Below, in pieces: positions 36,101 through 48,074 of a stretch of DNA of 64,000 nt. Position numbers and translations under genes: made by a program. The notes beneath the pieces were generated by a model. That model saw only the letters and a program-made list of their open reading frames with translations, did no database searches and had not been told where the DNA came from. How positions within the stretch are numbered: position 1 is the first letter of the stretch; every line of letters starts with the position of its first letter. This DNA comes from Prunella strophiata. Lineage: Eukaryota > Chordata > Aves > Passeriformes > Prunellidae. The stretch spans positions 620,001 through 684,000 of the forward strand of contig JAZBQD010000028.1 in assembly GCA_036583965.1 (NCBI GenBank). Reading direction: 5' to 3'.

Positions 36101-38040
36101 ACAAAAAGAATCAGACTCTCTCAGTAAAGCAGGCTTCAGCTGTGAAGGCCATGAGGGGGACATAAACTAATATTCACGATTTATCAAGTGATTGGAGGCA
36201 AATTTTTCCAGGCAGGTGTCTACAGACACCAGAGGACTGATATATAATCAATGTGACCCAATGCATGTGGCATCCTTTAGCAGCAGGAACTCCCCATTTC
36301 CATCACAGCAACTCAAATATGGTTTTTAAAGGACCAGTAAGGCTGCACACTAACTATTAAACAAGGCAAGAAGAGAAGAAATCACCTATGAGCATAAACT
36401 GGGAGATTTAATGGTGCAGGCAACAGCACTTTGGTAGTTGCTTAATCATTTTAAATGGAGTAGTTTTGGAAATGAAGCAGGTCATCTCACTATATTTTTT
36501 TAATTCTCCGTCTTACCTCACCTGGAATATAATAGTCAATGAAATTTAATCTGTCAGGAAAAAATATGCTTCAAGTTCACAGAATTTTTTTCTTCCTTTC
36601 AATTTCCTTTTAGCCAGTTTAGCTACGCTTTTGAAGTGGAGGTGAAATACTGTTGGAAAAACTACACCAGGACTACCTTTCATACTGACTGCAACACATA
36701 TAGCATACCTGTGGTTTCAGCTTTGGAAAATTTTGATAAATGTGAGAAAAAATACAGGCAAATGCCTGTAACAATATTCTAAAGATCATTTTGAATAAGA
36801 AAGTATACTTGTGACTGTATTTAACAGGAAAAAGCTACCAGCAAACAGAGAGGAACTAAAACTAGTGCTGTGTCTTGTCTAACAGCATTCAGCCTTTTCT
36901 TTCAAAGGCATATTCTTGCCTGTATATGGATTATTCTCTTTCTATCTAATCCCCTTCTAACTAGCACAAATCCAGCATTTGAATGTGAAGGCAGCAGTAT
37001 CCCCTGCAGAGGCTGCAGCTGCCACCTCTGAAATAGCATTTCTTTAGCAATCAGGCAACAGCCTCACCTTTAACAATCTGTTGGAGATGGTATTCCCGGG
37101 GTGCAATCCATCCTGGTTTATGTGTAATCATTGCCCAATTTGTTCTTATTATGTTATTACTGGTGAAAGATGTTTTCCATTAGAGGGTGCAAGCTTTCAG
37201 GTTCTTGCTGGCTAAAAGATGAAGTTAAAGGCTTTCACCTCTTAAGGGAGAGGCATATTTGCAAACATTTAGTTTCTATGGAGCAGGTATCTTTTGCACA
37301 GTAGCTTTACTGTTTGGATTTTCAGGTGTCATATATGAAATGAAGCTCCCAGTCTACCCAGCATCTTTCAGCATCAGCCTTAATAACATGTAAATACTTC
37401 ACAAGAAGTCTGATCCATGTATTTGAAACCATAGTTTAAATATTAGACTCACCAACACCAGCATCTGCTGTAGAAACAGCTGATTCACAGGAGGAGTGGC
37501 TGGTGCCATATATTTCATTAAACACTGGTTCCCAGCCCAAAGGAGGTCTGGTGCAAGGGTTCTACAGCTGCCCTCCATTTTGGTTGCTATTCACGGCCAG
37601 TGTGAGTAGAGTTTGGGCAAACCACAGCTCCAGCCAGAGGGTGTCCCCCTCCCAAATGTCCTCATCACAGCCAACATCTGCACTGCCATGCACATTCACA
37701 AAGCCAGACCCTTGACAGCCACAGAAATTATGCCTTTTGTATTTTCCTGCAGCTCTTCTGGACTGAGATTAAAGGAACTGGGTGCTGCCTGCTGCCTGGA
37801 TACTCCTCCCAGAACTGCAAGAGCTGTGAGCCTTCAGGCTTAATCTGGCACTTACTGTCAGGTGCAAATCAATAAAACAAGAATTAAAACATATGTTCCC
37901 AACTTGCTGAGGAATTGCTTATTCATACCTTGAGCTGTCATTTTGTTTTACTCAATAAGGAAACAAAACCACATCCTTATGCCAATGCCCTTTAATTTGC
38001 CAGTGAAGAAACCTGCACTGGTAAAGCACAGACAGCTCAA
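30166..38040. other. Unique non-coding sequence
   Basis: The longest stretch without a recognised element, almost 8 kb. Open frames at 31026-31499 (plus strand, 157 codons) and 32728-33177 (minus strand, 149 codons) are the largest non-repeat frames in the window. Neither shows a recognisable domain, splice context or GC rise, so they are treated as chance frames. A CTCAGTTCCCTCTCTATAAAAT word at 33114-33135 weakly recalls a reversed MIR. Conserved non-coding elements could be present but cannot be seen without an alignment. Confidence 0.45.
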
Positions 38041-38185
38041 GTCCTTCACAAAGATGTACAGTCTCTCATTTTATGGATGACAAAGTGAGGTGACTGCCCA
38101 GTACCACACTGAGTCTAGAGAAGACACAGAACTAGAACCCAGATCTCCTAAATTCTTGGTTTTCCTGCTACATTCATGATGGACA
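38041..38185 (+). mobile_element. MIR-like ancient SINE fragment
   Basis: The sequence runs CATTTTATGGATGACAAAGT, GAGGTGACTGCCCAGTACCA, then AGAACCCAGATCTCCTAA. This matches the order of a MIR-type SINE: CATTTTACAGATGA, GACTTGCCCAAGGTCACA, then GAACCCAG with a final CTAA/CTACC region. Base changes and small gaps mark it as old. It lies on the plus strand. Confidence 0.65.
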
Positions 38186-40490
38186 GACAATTTGATAGCT
38201 ATCTTGCAGGAAGACATCTCCTGCCAGTTGTTAGTGTAAGTAATTGTAAAGAAAAATGGTCCCAGGCCAGATACTCATGCAACTGTGTGCCTGTACTGAG
38301 CTAGACTTCTGTGAGATCAAACTCACTGAAGTTTTTCCATTTCTAGTGACAAGGATTAATTCCATTTTTACCATTAGGACCTTTGCTCTCAGAAAACTGG
38401 GACCAGTATTACTGACCTTGAGCAAAACACAGTGCCCAGATGTGGGAACTCCACTCCACGTGCCCTGCACTTTGTAGGAAAGATGTTGTTTCTTCTACCC
38501 CCATCAAAACCTGACAACTGTGCCAACTTCCAAGTGACAAACACAAATTTCAGGTTACACTAAGGCAATTCTAAGTGTGAAACCATCCAATTATGAACTG
38601 CTGTTTCCAAAGTACAAAGTTGCTCGTGTATTCATTAGAGCCCCAGAGTGCCTTCTCATTCACTCCTGGAAAATACTGAAAGGAGCTATGGCAGCAGAAA
38701 CAGGACAACCTGCTTCTCACAAATATGAGCTCATTTAGCTCTATACAGAGAAATTTGATTTTTTTTTTTAATTTTATTTATATCTTTATTTAAAGGAAAC
38801 ATCTTTTTTCCTTTGCTGGTTGATATAGCACATTTTCCCCCAGTGTTTCTACAAAAAGGTTTTGGTGGATCAAAGTTCAACACCATAAATCTTTACTTTT
38901 GGATTAATAGCTAGGGGCAAAATGTCAGAGAAATTTATTTTAGACAAAGTTTAGGAGTTGCCAATCCTTTGTGTGATTTTGACAGTTCACAGGTAATGGG
39001 CATTATCCTCAGTACAAATTTTCAGAGGATTAACTACAATCCTTAATACATGTGAGATACCTATAAGATAAAGCAACTTGAGAACATAAATACATCTTTT
39101 TGCCCCTTAAGTAAACTGATTTTTTGTTGGCTTAATGAAATAAACTTTTTCTTTATTCTCACACAGAAGTTTTGGAACTACCTATAATAATAACAAAATA
39201 TTCTATCAGAGTTCCATGATCAAACAAGGACACCACTCTCAGCACTTCAAAGCAGAAATACAGAATCTTATTTTAAAGTCATCTTTCAAGTATATACAAT
39301 ACAATGTGAATGTGCAAGCCTATGGTGTCTCCAGTGAATATTTCAAACTATTTGAGCCACAAATGCTCTTAACATTAGCAAGAGAACAAGAGAAGGACTT
39401 GAAAAGGTCAACATTGTTTGTAAGGTGAAGACTTAAATAGATTCCAAAATGGACCATTTAAAATGAACAAATAGCTCAACTGGCTTAAAACAATCATATA
39501 GTATCACGCAAATTGTAATTTTAACTTTAAAAGCTTAAAGAAGTCACAGTCAAACAATGCTATTACTGCCTTAAACAACAGCTGCCAAAACCCAGGGAAT
39601 AGGGGGCTACTTCCTACTGAACTTAGTTCTGCTGATCAGGCTGGACAGTTCTCCTCTACTCCAACATATGAATGAAAACCAACTTGATCAAACCAGGTAT
39701 AAACTCTAATTAAACCTAAGCAGCTCACAGGACTAGGCCAGACCCCTAAAACATGTTCCTGTTCTTAGGCACCATGGGAATGAAGGTCTGCTACAAACAC
39801 ACGAGCCAAATCCAGTCTGATGCCAGCCCAGCTGTGGCCAGCCCAGGTGAGGCTCCCCTTGTCTGCTGTGCCAGTTCTGCCAGGCACCAGCACTGTGGGA
39901 GCTGTTGGGGAGGGTGTCACCATCCCTTGGCAGTCCTGTGCTCAGTCTTACACTGAGCCCACTGCTTCCTCCTTCCTTGGCTACCTGCAATGGCCCAGCT
40001 ATCAATTACATTGACAGCACTCTATTTTCCAGCTCAATTCTAGCCTTTTTCTGTAAAATACATTCATATATAAGCAAAGAGATCCACATGCTGTTCTATT
40101 CCTAAAGGAGCTGGTAACTACCAGCCATTTTGGAACCATTTTTCCTTGGTTGTAACAACTTTTCTAAAAAGGGAAAGGTATATCAATATTCAAAGGAGAG
40201 TGATATTTAAACTTAGGGGACACTTAAACAGTGCTGGGTAGTGTATGATCCACCTGAAATAAATCTGAAAAGCCATTTAAGTCACTGTCCAGCAGGACAG
40301 CAGTACCTAATCCTAATTGCAATTAAAGGCCCTTATATTTTTAAGTCTGAAGTCACTGGATTGGTCCCTGTGGGCAGAGAAATGACAGCTTGAAAATCAA
40401 AATTAATCACTGCAGTGATTCTAAGCAAACAGCCCCTGTAAATCAGGGAGTTAGTGATGCCCTGAGCAGCTCAGTCCAAGGAGGCACAAG
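38186..40490. other. Unique non-coding sequence
   Basis: AT-rich sequence with a short T run near 38759-38769. Overlapping frames on opposite strands at 39733-40105 have no recognised domain. Confidence 0.45.
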
Positions 40491-40548
40491 CTGGGCTGGG
40501 CTGGGCTGAGCAGGGCTGGGCTGAGCAGGGCTGGGCTGGGCTGGGCTC
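40491..40548 (+). repeat. (GGGCT)n pentamer repeat with quadruplex motif
   Basis: GGGCT units interrupted twice by GAGCA, then four perfect G-triplets with two-base CT loops at the right end. This meets the usual G3-loop quadruplex pattern on the plus strand. Minus-strand frames through it read as an Ala/Gln/Pro/Ser repeat and are artefacts. The mix of GGGCT and GAGCA recalls mammalian immunoglobulin switch DNA, but nothing else here supports that idea. Confidence 0.92.
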
Positions 40549-43034
40549 ACCCTGAGTTTGTGTTCTCTGCCCAGGACCCTCTGCAGGGTGTCCTCCCCCA
40601 GCCCAGGTGGCAGAGGGGCTGAAGGAGCTCCCTGCCAGCACTGAGGAGTCACTGCCTGGGACTAGAAGTGCCTCAAGTCCTCGTGTGAACTTTGGGTTCA
40701 TTTTACAATAGAAGTGTTTGTGGAATTTCTTTTAACAAAATCCTGAAAGATCTCAAAAAACTCAAAACTGAGGGGCACGTTTTCCACAGGTGGGACCTGC
40801 CTGGGTGGAAACCCACCTGATTACAAACAATTTGAGGTTCCCTGTGTCTGAAGGAACTCAAGGCCAAGGGTTCTTTTTACTGGGATCATAATGAACCTTG
40901 TGCAAAACAATACATAGGAAAAAATAACTACTTCAAGGTTTTCTTTCAGAATTGCCAATATCCAAATCTTCTCTCTGGCTGTAAGCTTAGCTACATAAAG
41001 TGTCCTAACTCCTGACTGCTTGAGTCACCATCCTTACAGAAAGCCATGTTTAAATGCTTTACATCTGGCACATAAATAATAGTTCACTATTTCATTGCTG
41101 ATACTCAGATCTGAAATACACAGTCATGAGTTTGAATGTAGTTATGCCAAAGGAGATATTCTATTTTCACGTTCGGAACTGGAACAAAGATTTCTCTCCA
41201 ACACTTGTTACTGCTTATTCTAATAGGTAGCAGCTTTAGTAATAGTCAAATATGAGAAATCACTGGGACTGTAGGCACTTCAAACTCTGTCTGGTTTCAA
41301 AACTCTTGAACTTGAGAGGAAGCACTGCATGCAGAGAGCCTCCAAGGAGGCTGTATGGTGAATCAACTCAGACTGCAGGAAATCAGCACCAAGAATAGCC
41401 TGAGCTCTATATGAAAATCAGCCTGACATGGTCACTGGCTAAGAGCACAAGGCAGGAGGAATTTACTAGAGGAAAGATTTTAATAGCACCAGCAGCAAGA
41501 TTTTAATTTTGGTGTTATCTGTGATTGTCACAAAAAGCAGAGAGCTAACCCAGCAGGTCATGTACCTACCTTCACACTTCAAATGCAGAGCCTCATTCCT
41601 AAGGAACAGGTTTTTCACCTCAGTAGTATATTAGATTGTATTAGCCACACTCAGAAGTGAAGTAGGTTGAATCTATTTTAGCTCCAAACTCTGATTACCT
41701 CTGTATTGTTATTATTTATTATTTCATTTCTTCTGGGCCATACAAGTCAAAGAAAATAAATTATTATATATTTCTAAATGTTCCCCTATTTGATATACTA
41801 CTTCAATAACACAGTAATTTTATTTTTATCTCCTAAGGAGATATAGAAACAAAGAAATAAAGAAACACAGAATCATAATTTAGAAAATAAAAACATAGCT
41901 TCAGCTTCTCAAAGCCTTAGAAATTCCATGGCTATTGTCTAACACAAATGTTCAAAGACTCCATTATTCCATAATAATTTCTAGAAGGCATCAACACAAA
42001 ATCATACTTTCTCTGTTCTTTTGAAGAAAAAAATTCAAAATGCACTTCACTTCTGAATACGTCCAGTGATCCTCACAATTAAAATCTGCATTTCCTACCC
42101 CAGCAATACCAAAACCCTTGTAATTGATGAGCTCTATTGTGATCATGTTATTAATCCCAATGAGGAACTTCTGACTGAAATAGCTCTGTTCAGGTTCAGT
42201 GTCATCATTCACACAATTGCCTGTGTGAATGATTTACCAGACCATAATCTGACTGAGGATCTCAAAAAACTCTGAGAAACCTTACATTTGTTAGCACTGT
42301 GCATGAAGATGTGATGGATAAAAATTTATGACGTAGAAATGCAATATACCAAACTGAATACCTTTTTAATATACACATTCAGATAATGGTCTAATTTATG
42401 GCCTTATAAAAACCTTTATGTGACCAGTTAGCATTTAGAGCAGTGCCCACCACAATGCTCACAGCAGTGCTAATGGCCTGTATTGACCATTAGAGACGTT
42501 TGAGATAACTCTGGCAAAGATTCCCCAGCCATTTTCCTTCTGATAATCTGATTTCCAGTATACTCTGAAAGGTTAAATTTTCCATATCTGAAATTTTCTT
42601 TGGGTTTTAGGAGGTTTTCTTTAAAGGTCAAATCAAACATGGTCTTGTCATTTCTGTGACCATGTTCTGGAAAATTTACAGGTTATTTTTTTTCTCTTTT
42701 TTTTGGCTTGCTTGTAAGTATTCTTTTGGAGGATCCTAAGCAGTTCTCTTATTTGGAGCGCAGAATGAAAGCAAGATGGGATTTCTGGTATCAAGTCACA
42801 TGAAAAACTGTGTATTTGATCTCATTTTTACCTTCTGACACACCTCAGTTTATATACACTCAGATTTCACTTAGGTGTGGCATTTCCTAATTTCCAGTGT
42901 CCAACTTCCTGGTTTTATCAGAGCTCCTGGCCATGAATATTCAATGTCTGGCACTAAACTTAGAATTCAGTGAGAATTTTGTGAGGATTCTATACACACT
43001 GGTTCCTTTCCACATATTGTAAACTGTCAAAAGA
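40549..43034. other. Unique non-coding sequence
   Basis: AT-rich sequence, particularly 41690-42060. No gene or transposon recognised. Confidence 0.45.
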
Positions 43035-43064
43035 ATTCAATAGTATTCAATAGTATTCAATAGT
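43035..43064. repeat. Three exact 10-bp tandem units
   Basis: ATTCAATAGT occurs three times in a row with no mismatch. It is a short, probably recent tandem duplication. Confidence 0.95.
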
Positions 43065-43456
43065 GCTGATGTTAGTTAGGGACAGCATTTACTGGCAAAC
43101 TTCATTGCAATTTGACCTTCTTCAGGCTCAACCCTTCCCAGAATTACTGTTGGTGAATGTTTGTCTGTGCCTCACTGTAACTTCATAATCCAGAAAAATA
43201 ACATCAGCACAGAATTTTTATAGGATATAAATAATTGGCTTTTAGATATCTATGATACAGCAGACAGACAAAAAAAAATCACATCAGTAGCAGTTTTTGA
43301 ACTATTCTAAGCAATATGATGACTGTTATGACCTCAGAAACAACAAATTACTGACTGATTCACCAGGTGCTTCATCTTCAAAAGTGATTTCACATCACTT
43401 GAAGTACTCCCAAATTAATAAATTTCATCCCTTCAGAATTACACCAAGTACAAGAG
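43065..43456. other. Unique non-coding sequence
   Basis: AT-rich sequence leading into the CR1 element. Nothing recognised. Confidence 0.45.
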
Positions 43457-43930
43457 ATCATAGAATCATTAAGGTTGGAAAAAACCTCTAAGATCATGGA
43501 GTCCAACCATTTCCAGCACTTCCAAGTATGCCGCAAGAATATCTCCCTCAGAGGCACATTTACACATCTTTTAAATCCTTCCAGGGATGGAGGCTCCTGG
43601 GCAACCTTTTCCAAGGCCTGGCCACCTTTCTGTGAAGAAGTTTTTCCTAATATTCAGTCTAAACCAAGGCTGTTTCTGCTGGTCCTGTCACTTGCTATCT
43701 GGGAGCAGAGCCTGACCCCCACCTGGCTGCCCCATCTTCTACACCTCTCTCTCTGTGCAGAGCCACAGGGCCCCCCCTGAACCTCCTCTTCTCCAGGCTG
43801 AGCCCCTTTCCCAGCTCCCTCAGCTGCTCCTGGTAGGATTTGTGCTCCAGTCCCTTCCCCAGCTTTGCTGCCCTGCTCTGGACACACTCCAGCTCCTCAA
43901 TGTCTTGGAGGGAAGGGCCTAAAATGGATC
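43457..43930 (-). mobile_element. CR1 LINE, C-terminal ORF2 and 3' end
   Basis: The left edge, ATCATAGAATCATT, followed by AAGGTTGGAAAA, is the reverse complement of a CR1 3' terminus with its ATTCTATG-type octamer. On the minus strand the sequence encodes the end of the CR1 reverse transcriptase protein. Recognisable words are EELECVQSRAAKL, GLEHKSY, LRELG and LEKRR, followed downstream in other frames by SDRTSRN and PSLEGFKR. The reading frame is broken by shifts and stops, and the 5' part is missing, so it is a dead 5'-truncated copy of about 470 bp. Confidence 0.93.
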
Positions 43931-44029
43931 TGTAGACCATAAAAGACCCCAAGAATATCATCCCGTGAAAGGAAAGTTGAAATCATTTTTGACATTACAG
44001 TTATTATGAGTCTGAGTTATAACATAATT

Positions 44030-44331
44030 TGTCGCCCTGATTTTTTAAGTTTCTCTAAAGCCTTCTGGTGTTTACATTCTTGTGCAGAACTTTCTCACAC
44101 ACTTTTTGTAAATAACTTGTTGTTTTGTATTCCTCTATGGGGGAAGAGCAACTTGATGGACTGTTGGGTTGTCCAGTGGCATTGAGGAGGTGGCACTGTC
44201 ACCCTCCAATGACACTGGCATTTCAGAAAACTATAAATGGAGTCAGATTTCAATAAACTTCCTCTTTTTGCTCTCTCGCATCTCGCAAAGAGCTGCTGTC
44301 TGCGTTGTGTTGTTTGTGCGCCACAGTGACA
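44030..44331 (+). mobile_element. Solo LTR, 302-bp family, copy 2
   Basis: Same family and orientation as 22336-22637: 302 bp, no indels, 14 differences. It begins TGTCGC and ends GTGACA, one CpG decay step from a perfect inverted repeat. The 6-bp direct repeat ATAATT flanks it at 44024-44029 and 44332-44337, so it inserted independently of copy 1. TATAAA lies at 44232-44237 and AATAAA at 44252-44257. It sits about 100 bp right of a CR1 copy. Confidence 0.95.
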
Positions 44332-44337
44332 ATAATT

Positions 44338-44919
44338 GAGCTGCAACTTCTTCGTGTTTCCTAAAGAGAAAACTCAGAATTGGGCAGTCTTTGAAGGAAC
44401 CACCCCAGTTACAGCCCAGTCAAGGAAGAGCAGCCATTGGCCATCACAGAAACAACTTTATAGTCATTTTCTGCATGATAGTCGCTCACCTATGCTGGTA
44501 TAAAGGACTAGATGAAAATTCACTTTATTCACTCCAGACCCCCAGCACAGCACATGTAACCAGTCCTCCAGTCTCACCATCCCTCTCCAGCATATAACAC
44601 ACCAGGAAATAGCCAACTCCAAACAATGAGGTTCCATCTCACAGCAAAAGTTATTGTAATTAGTCTCTATGTGATTGACTTTGTGCAATTAAACTTCATT
44701 CCATTCCCATTAGTCAAGTCTACAAGGCCATATAAAATTTGTGGATGACAAAATGAGAAGATATTGCCAGTCCTAGAGGAAGACTGCATCATAATTCAGA
44801 AATAATTATTCCCTTAAGGCTATCTAATGCTTCCTAAATTATGACCCAGTCCTCTTCCAAAATTGGTAACGCTTTCTGACTTCGTGTCAGACACAAATTT
44901 TATAATTGTACCCACTTTG
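44338..44919. other. Unique non-coding sequence
   Basis: No gene or repeat recognised between the LTR and the LINE fossil. Confidence 0.4.
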
Positions 44920-45260
44920 TTCTTGTAACAAGGTCACTAATTGAAATATTAGACAGGATTGCTCTCCAGACCAAACCTTGAGAAGCAGCACTGGTAACTT
45001 CTCTTCATTCTGGGAACTTTCCCTTCCATAGAATTCACCGAAGCTTCTATTTGACCAATCTTTTTATCCACCTCATAGTTTTTTAATTCATCCCCACTTT
45101 CTCATTCCTTAAGAGTAATTTCCCCTGAGGAACTATGTCAAATACTTTGCTCAAATTTAGACAGATTAGGTTCATTGTATTCCCCTTGTTTAAGAAGTCA
45201 GCAATATCATCAATATATTAAATCAGTCTGATAAAACCTGCACTCGATGGAACTATACAC
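44920..45260 (-). mobile_element. Ancient LINE reverse-transcriptase fossil (CR1/L3-like)
   Basis: On the minus strand, 45107-45208 gives 34 codons without a stop that align by eye to the region around reverse-transcriptase motif A of CR1/L3-type LINEs. Key words are NKGNTMNLICLNLSKVFDIV and then PQGKLLL, compared with the family pattern of YLDFSKAFD then VPH and KLL. The catalytic Asp of the LDF motif is Asn here, so the enzyme would be dead. Further downstream on the same strand (left in the window) a weaker match continues with stops and shifts. This is much more decayed than the neighbouring CR1 copy. Confidence 0.75.
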
Positions 45261-48074
45261 TGAGTTATTCCATTTACCTCTGAATCCTTGATTGTTCTTT
45301 CATTCAAAACCCAGAGATTTTGCATATCATCAGGGTCAAAGTCATGATTTCATGCATTGCTTATAAATCCCACTTTAGTGAGCACACCTTTTTGGTTATT
45401 CTCCACCTTTTGATATCAGTAGTATGGGGACACAGCAGCAGTAACAGGAGACAGATTTCAGGCAGGATCAAGGCAGAGATTTAAGCACAGTCCTCGGCCT
45501 CAGAGAGCTGGACATTGACATGAGTGACTGCTCCATAAACACAGCACACACTGTGGCAGAAGTGTGAGCTGCCTTTAACATCACTGAACTTTGGTGTACC
45601 AGCAAGTGCAGCACTGCAAAGGTAGAAGATTGTCAGCTTCATCCATTTGGAAGCATTGCCTAAAGGTGGGAAGAACAGTGAGGCTGGTGAACCCCACCAC
45701 AGGCAGGGTCTGATCACAACCAGTGAGGAGGGTCTCACACAATGCTGCACACACCATGGTTTCCAGAGTCAGAACATGCATATAAATGCCATATTTTTTG
45801 CAAAAACAAACCCGTTCCACTGTTCACACAGTGATCCAGCAAAGAACCCACAAATGATCACACTTTTCCTATCCAGATATCAAAGAAGCTGCCACTACCC
45901 CAGTACAGAAAGTAGCACACATAACTGCATGGGGAACAGACACTTCTACAAAAATAATCCTCCAGCTTCTAGCTCACCCTCACAACCATCTGCCTGCAGA
46001 CTTTCTGAAGCTGCAGAAACACCATGGAGATATTTGTAAGATCACTCAAATAGATGTTGTTATGATTTATCTTGATACAATTGTACCCACTGCTGTTAAG
46101 TTTTATCACTTAAATTATTTTTTAAATGAGCAGAGCTGCACTTACATTGAGTTTTGGAATACCATAAATTTTTTCCTCAATAATTTTCTTCTCCCATTAT
46201 ATTCAGCTACCCACACTACCCACAGCCAGCCATAGCAATTTCATCACCAGTGGACCCATAACTTTGCTGTAGGAAGTGCTCTGTGATAAAGTGACTTGAA
46301 AGGAATGACCACTGCTAAACTCAAAATGCAATCATTTTCTGTAGATACTCTAACATCCAGAGCTATATGGGAACATCTAACCACTCTAAAACACATAATG
46401 AGTAGCTTCTACCTGTGAAAAATTCTGTGTGCTCAGGAGAGAGTTTCTTTATGAACTATGGATTGTTAAGAACAAGTCACCAAGAATAAAACAGATTTTG
46501 TCATAGCCTGCATGAGCTCAAGAGCTCTACAGGTTATTGGTATTGATTTGACATTCAAAAGAACGCTACCCTAATTCTTTCAAGAGAGCCTAACTCAGCA
46601 AGAAACACAGTAAAACCATTTAAGTCAGGCTTGGAATGCTGTAATAATAGCAAGGTTTGAGTTATTTCAATTCCTGTCATTGTCAGTTTGAAGCATAGAG
46701 AGGTGAGAGAGGAAGGAGAGAGATTTTTGAAAGATAGGAAGACTTGAGATACTTCTTGACTTCAGCTTATTCATTATTAATTGGTTTTTGATACACTTGA
46801 AAGGTAAAATTGAACCAATGATCAGTTCAAAGCTGATGTGTTGATGGCTTACAACCATTTGAGAAAAGATTACAGGACACAAAATGAGCCCAAGTGGATG
46901 AAGTAATCCTACTGATGACATGCTTAATTCATCTGAATTCCCACATGCAGAAAGGGTAATCAGAGATACCTTAGTAAGGCCAGGCTTCCTTTCTGCCTAT
47001 ACTTTCTTTTAGTTTTTCATCACTTACACTTTTCAGAACAGCTGTAATTTCTTTGGATACCTCTGGAAGTTTACTAGCTATTTGAGAATATATGTTATAA
47101 GCACAATACCTTTCATGCTGATGTTTCACATAAAACACCCAACTTCTATCAATTCAATAAGCAGAAATATTAGAAAGCTTTTAAATGTTTTCCCAGTGAA
47201 CCTTTCATTTTCCATATTGGTTTGGATAAGTTGTTTCACACTGACTTGGAAAATATACCCAGCCGGAGAACACTTCCAAATTAGAAGTTAACTGATTTCA
47301 CTTCAGACTGGGGAGGGTAGTAGGGAATGGAGAGAAGACAGTATTGCTACCAAGAAGCATCCTTATAGTCATCAGCTGCAGAAAGAACTGCTCCAGAGGC
47401 ACCTGGAACAAGCAAACCTTTCCAGCAAAATAATGAGGAGTTTTGAACAGTTATCTGCTCTCTAATGAGAATATTTCAACCTCTATGAACACACCAGCCT
47501 ACAGATCCTTCAGTCTTGCCTGACATATTGCCAGGTAAAAAACCACACTCTGGAAGGGGTGAATTGATCCAAACAAAGGGAGCTGTGCCAGGGGAAACTG
47601 GGGACAAACCCACAGCAAGAGCAGCCTTTTCTTGTGGGGCCTCAGCTCCAAACCAGCTCCCCCTCTGACAATCACTGTCTCAGCTCTCCAGGGCATCTGG
47701 ACCCTTTCTGATCAGCTCACTGACAGAAACAATAAACATCTTGCTACCCATGTCATTCTATAAATGCACCAGAGCTGGCAGAATACAGAATTTGAGCACT
47801 GTAAGAGGCTGAGAGCCAGGTTCACTCCTGCTCTCTTGTTCTGCTCCCTCTCCTGGGGTCCACCAGGGAGTTCAACCCTTCAGCAACACTGAGGGTTTTG
47901 CTGGGCCTCAACCTCAAGCTTTATTTCTCATATTCTCTCATTCACCCCCCCACCCCCCCAACCCGAAATATCTTTTCCCTTATTCTAAAACTCTCCTCTA
48001 TCAAAAAATAGTTAAATGTTGGCTACAAGTGAGAATAAAGCACAAAAGGTTGTGTGTGCAGAAGACTTCCTTCT
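45261..48074. other. Unique non-coding sequence
   Basis: No gene recognised. The first 200 bases may contain further decayed LINE sequence. A C-rich run lies at 47945-47960. An open frame at 45647-46039 (plus strand, 130 codons) overlaps two minus-strand frames and shows no domain. Confidence 0.45.

Noticed and set aside
40491..40548. Immunoglobulin switch region
   Set aside because: The pentamers are similar, but the tract is only 58 bp and no constant-region or J-segment sequence is present.
43654..43961. Two minus-strand frames as a host gene
   Set aside because: They are the broken C-terminus of CR1 ORF2.
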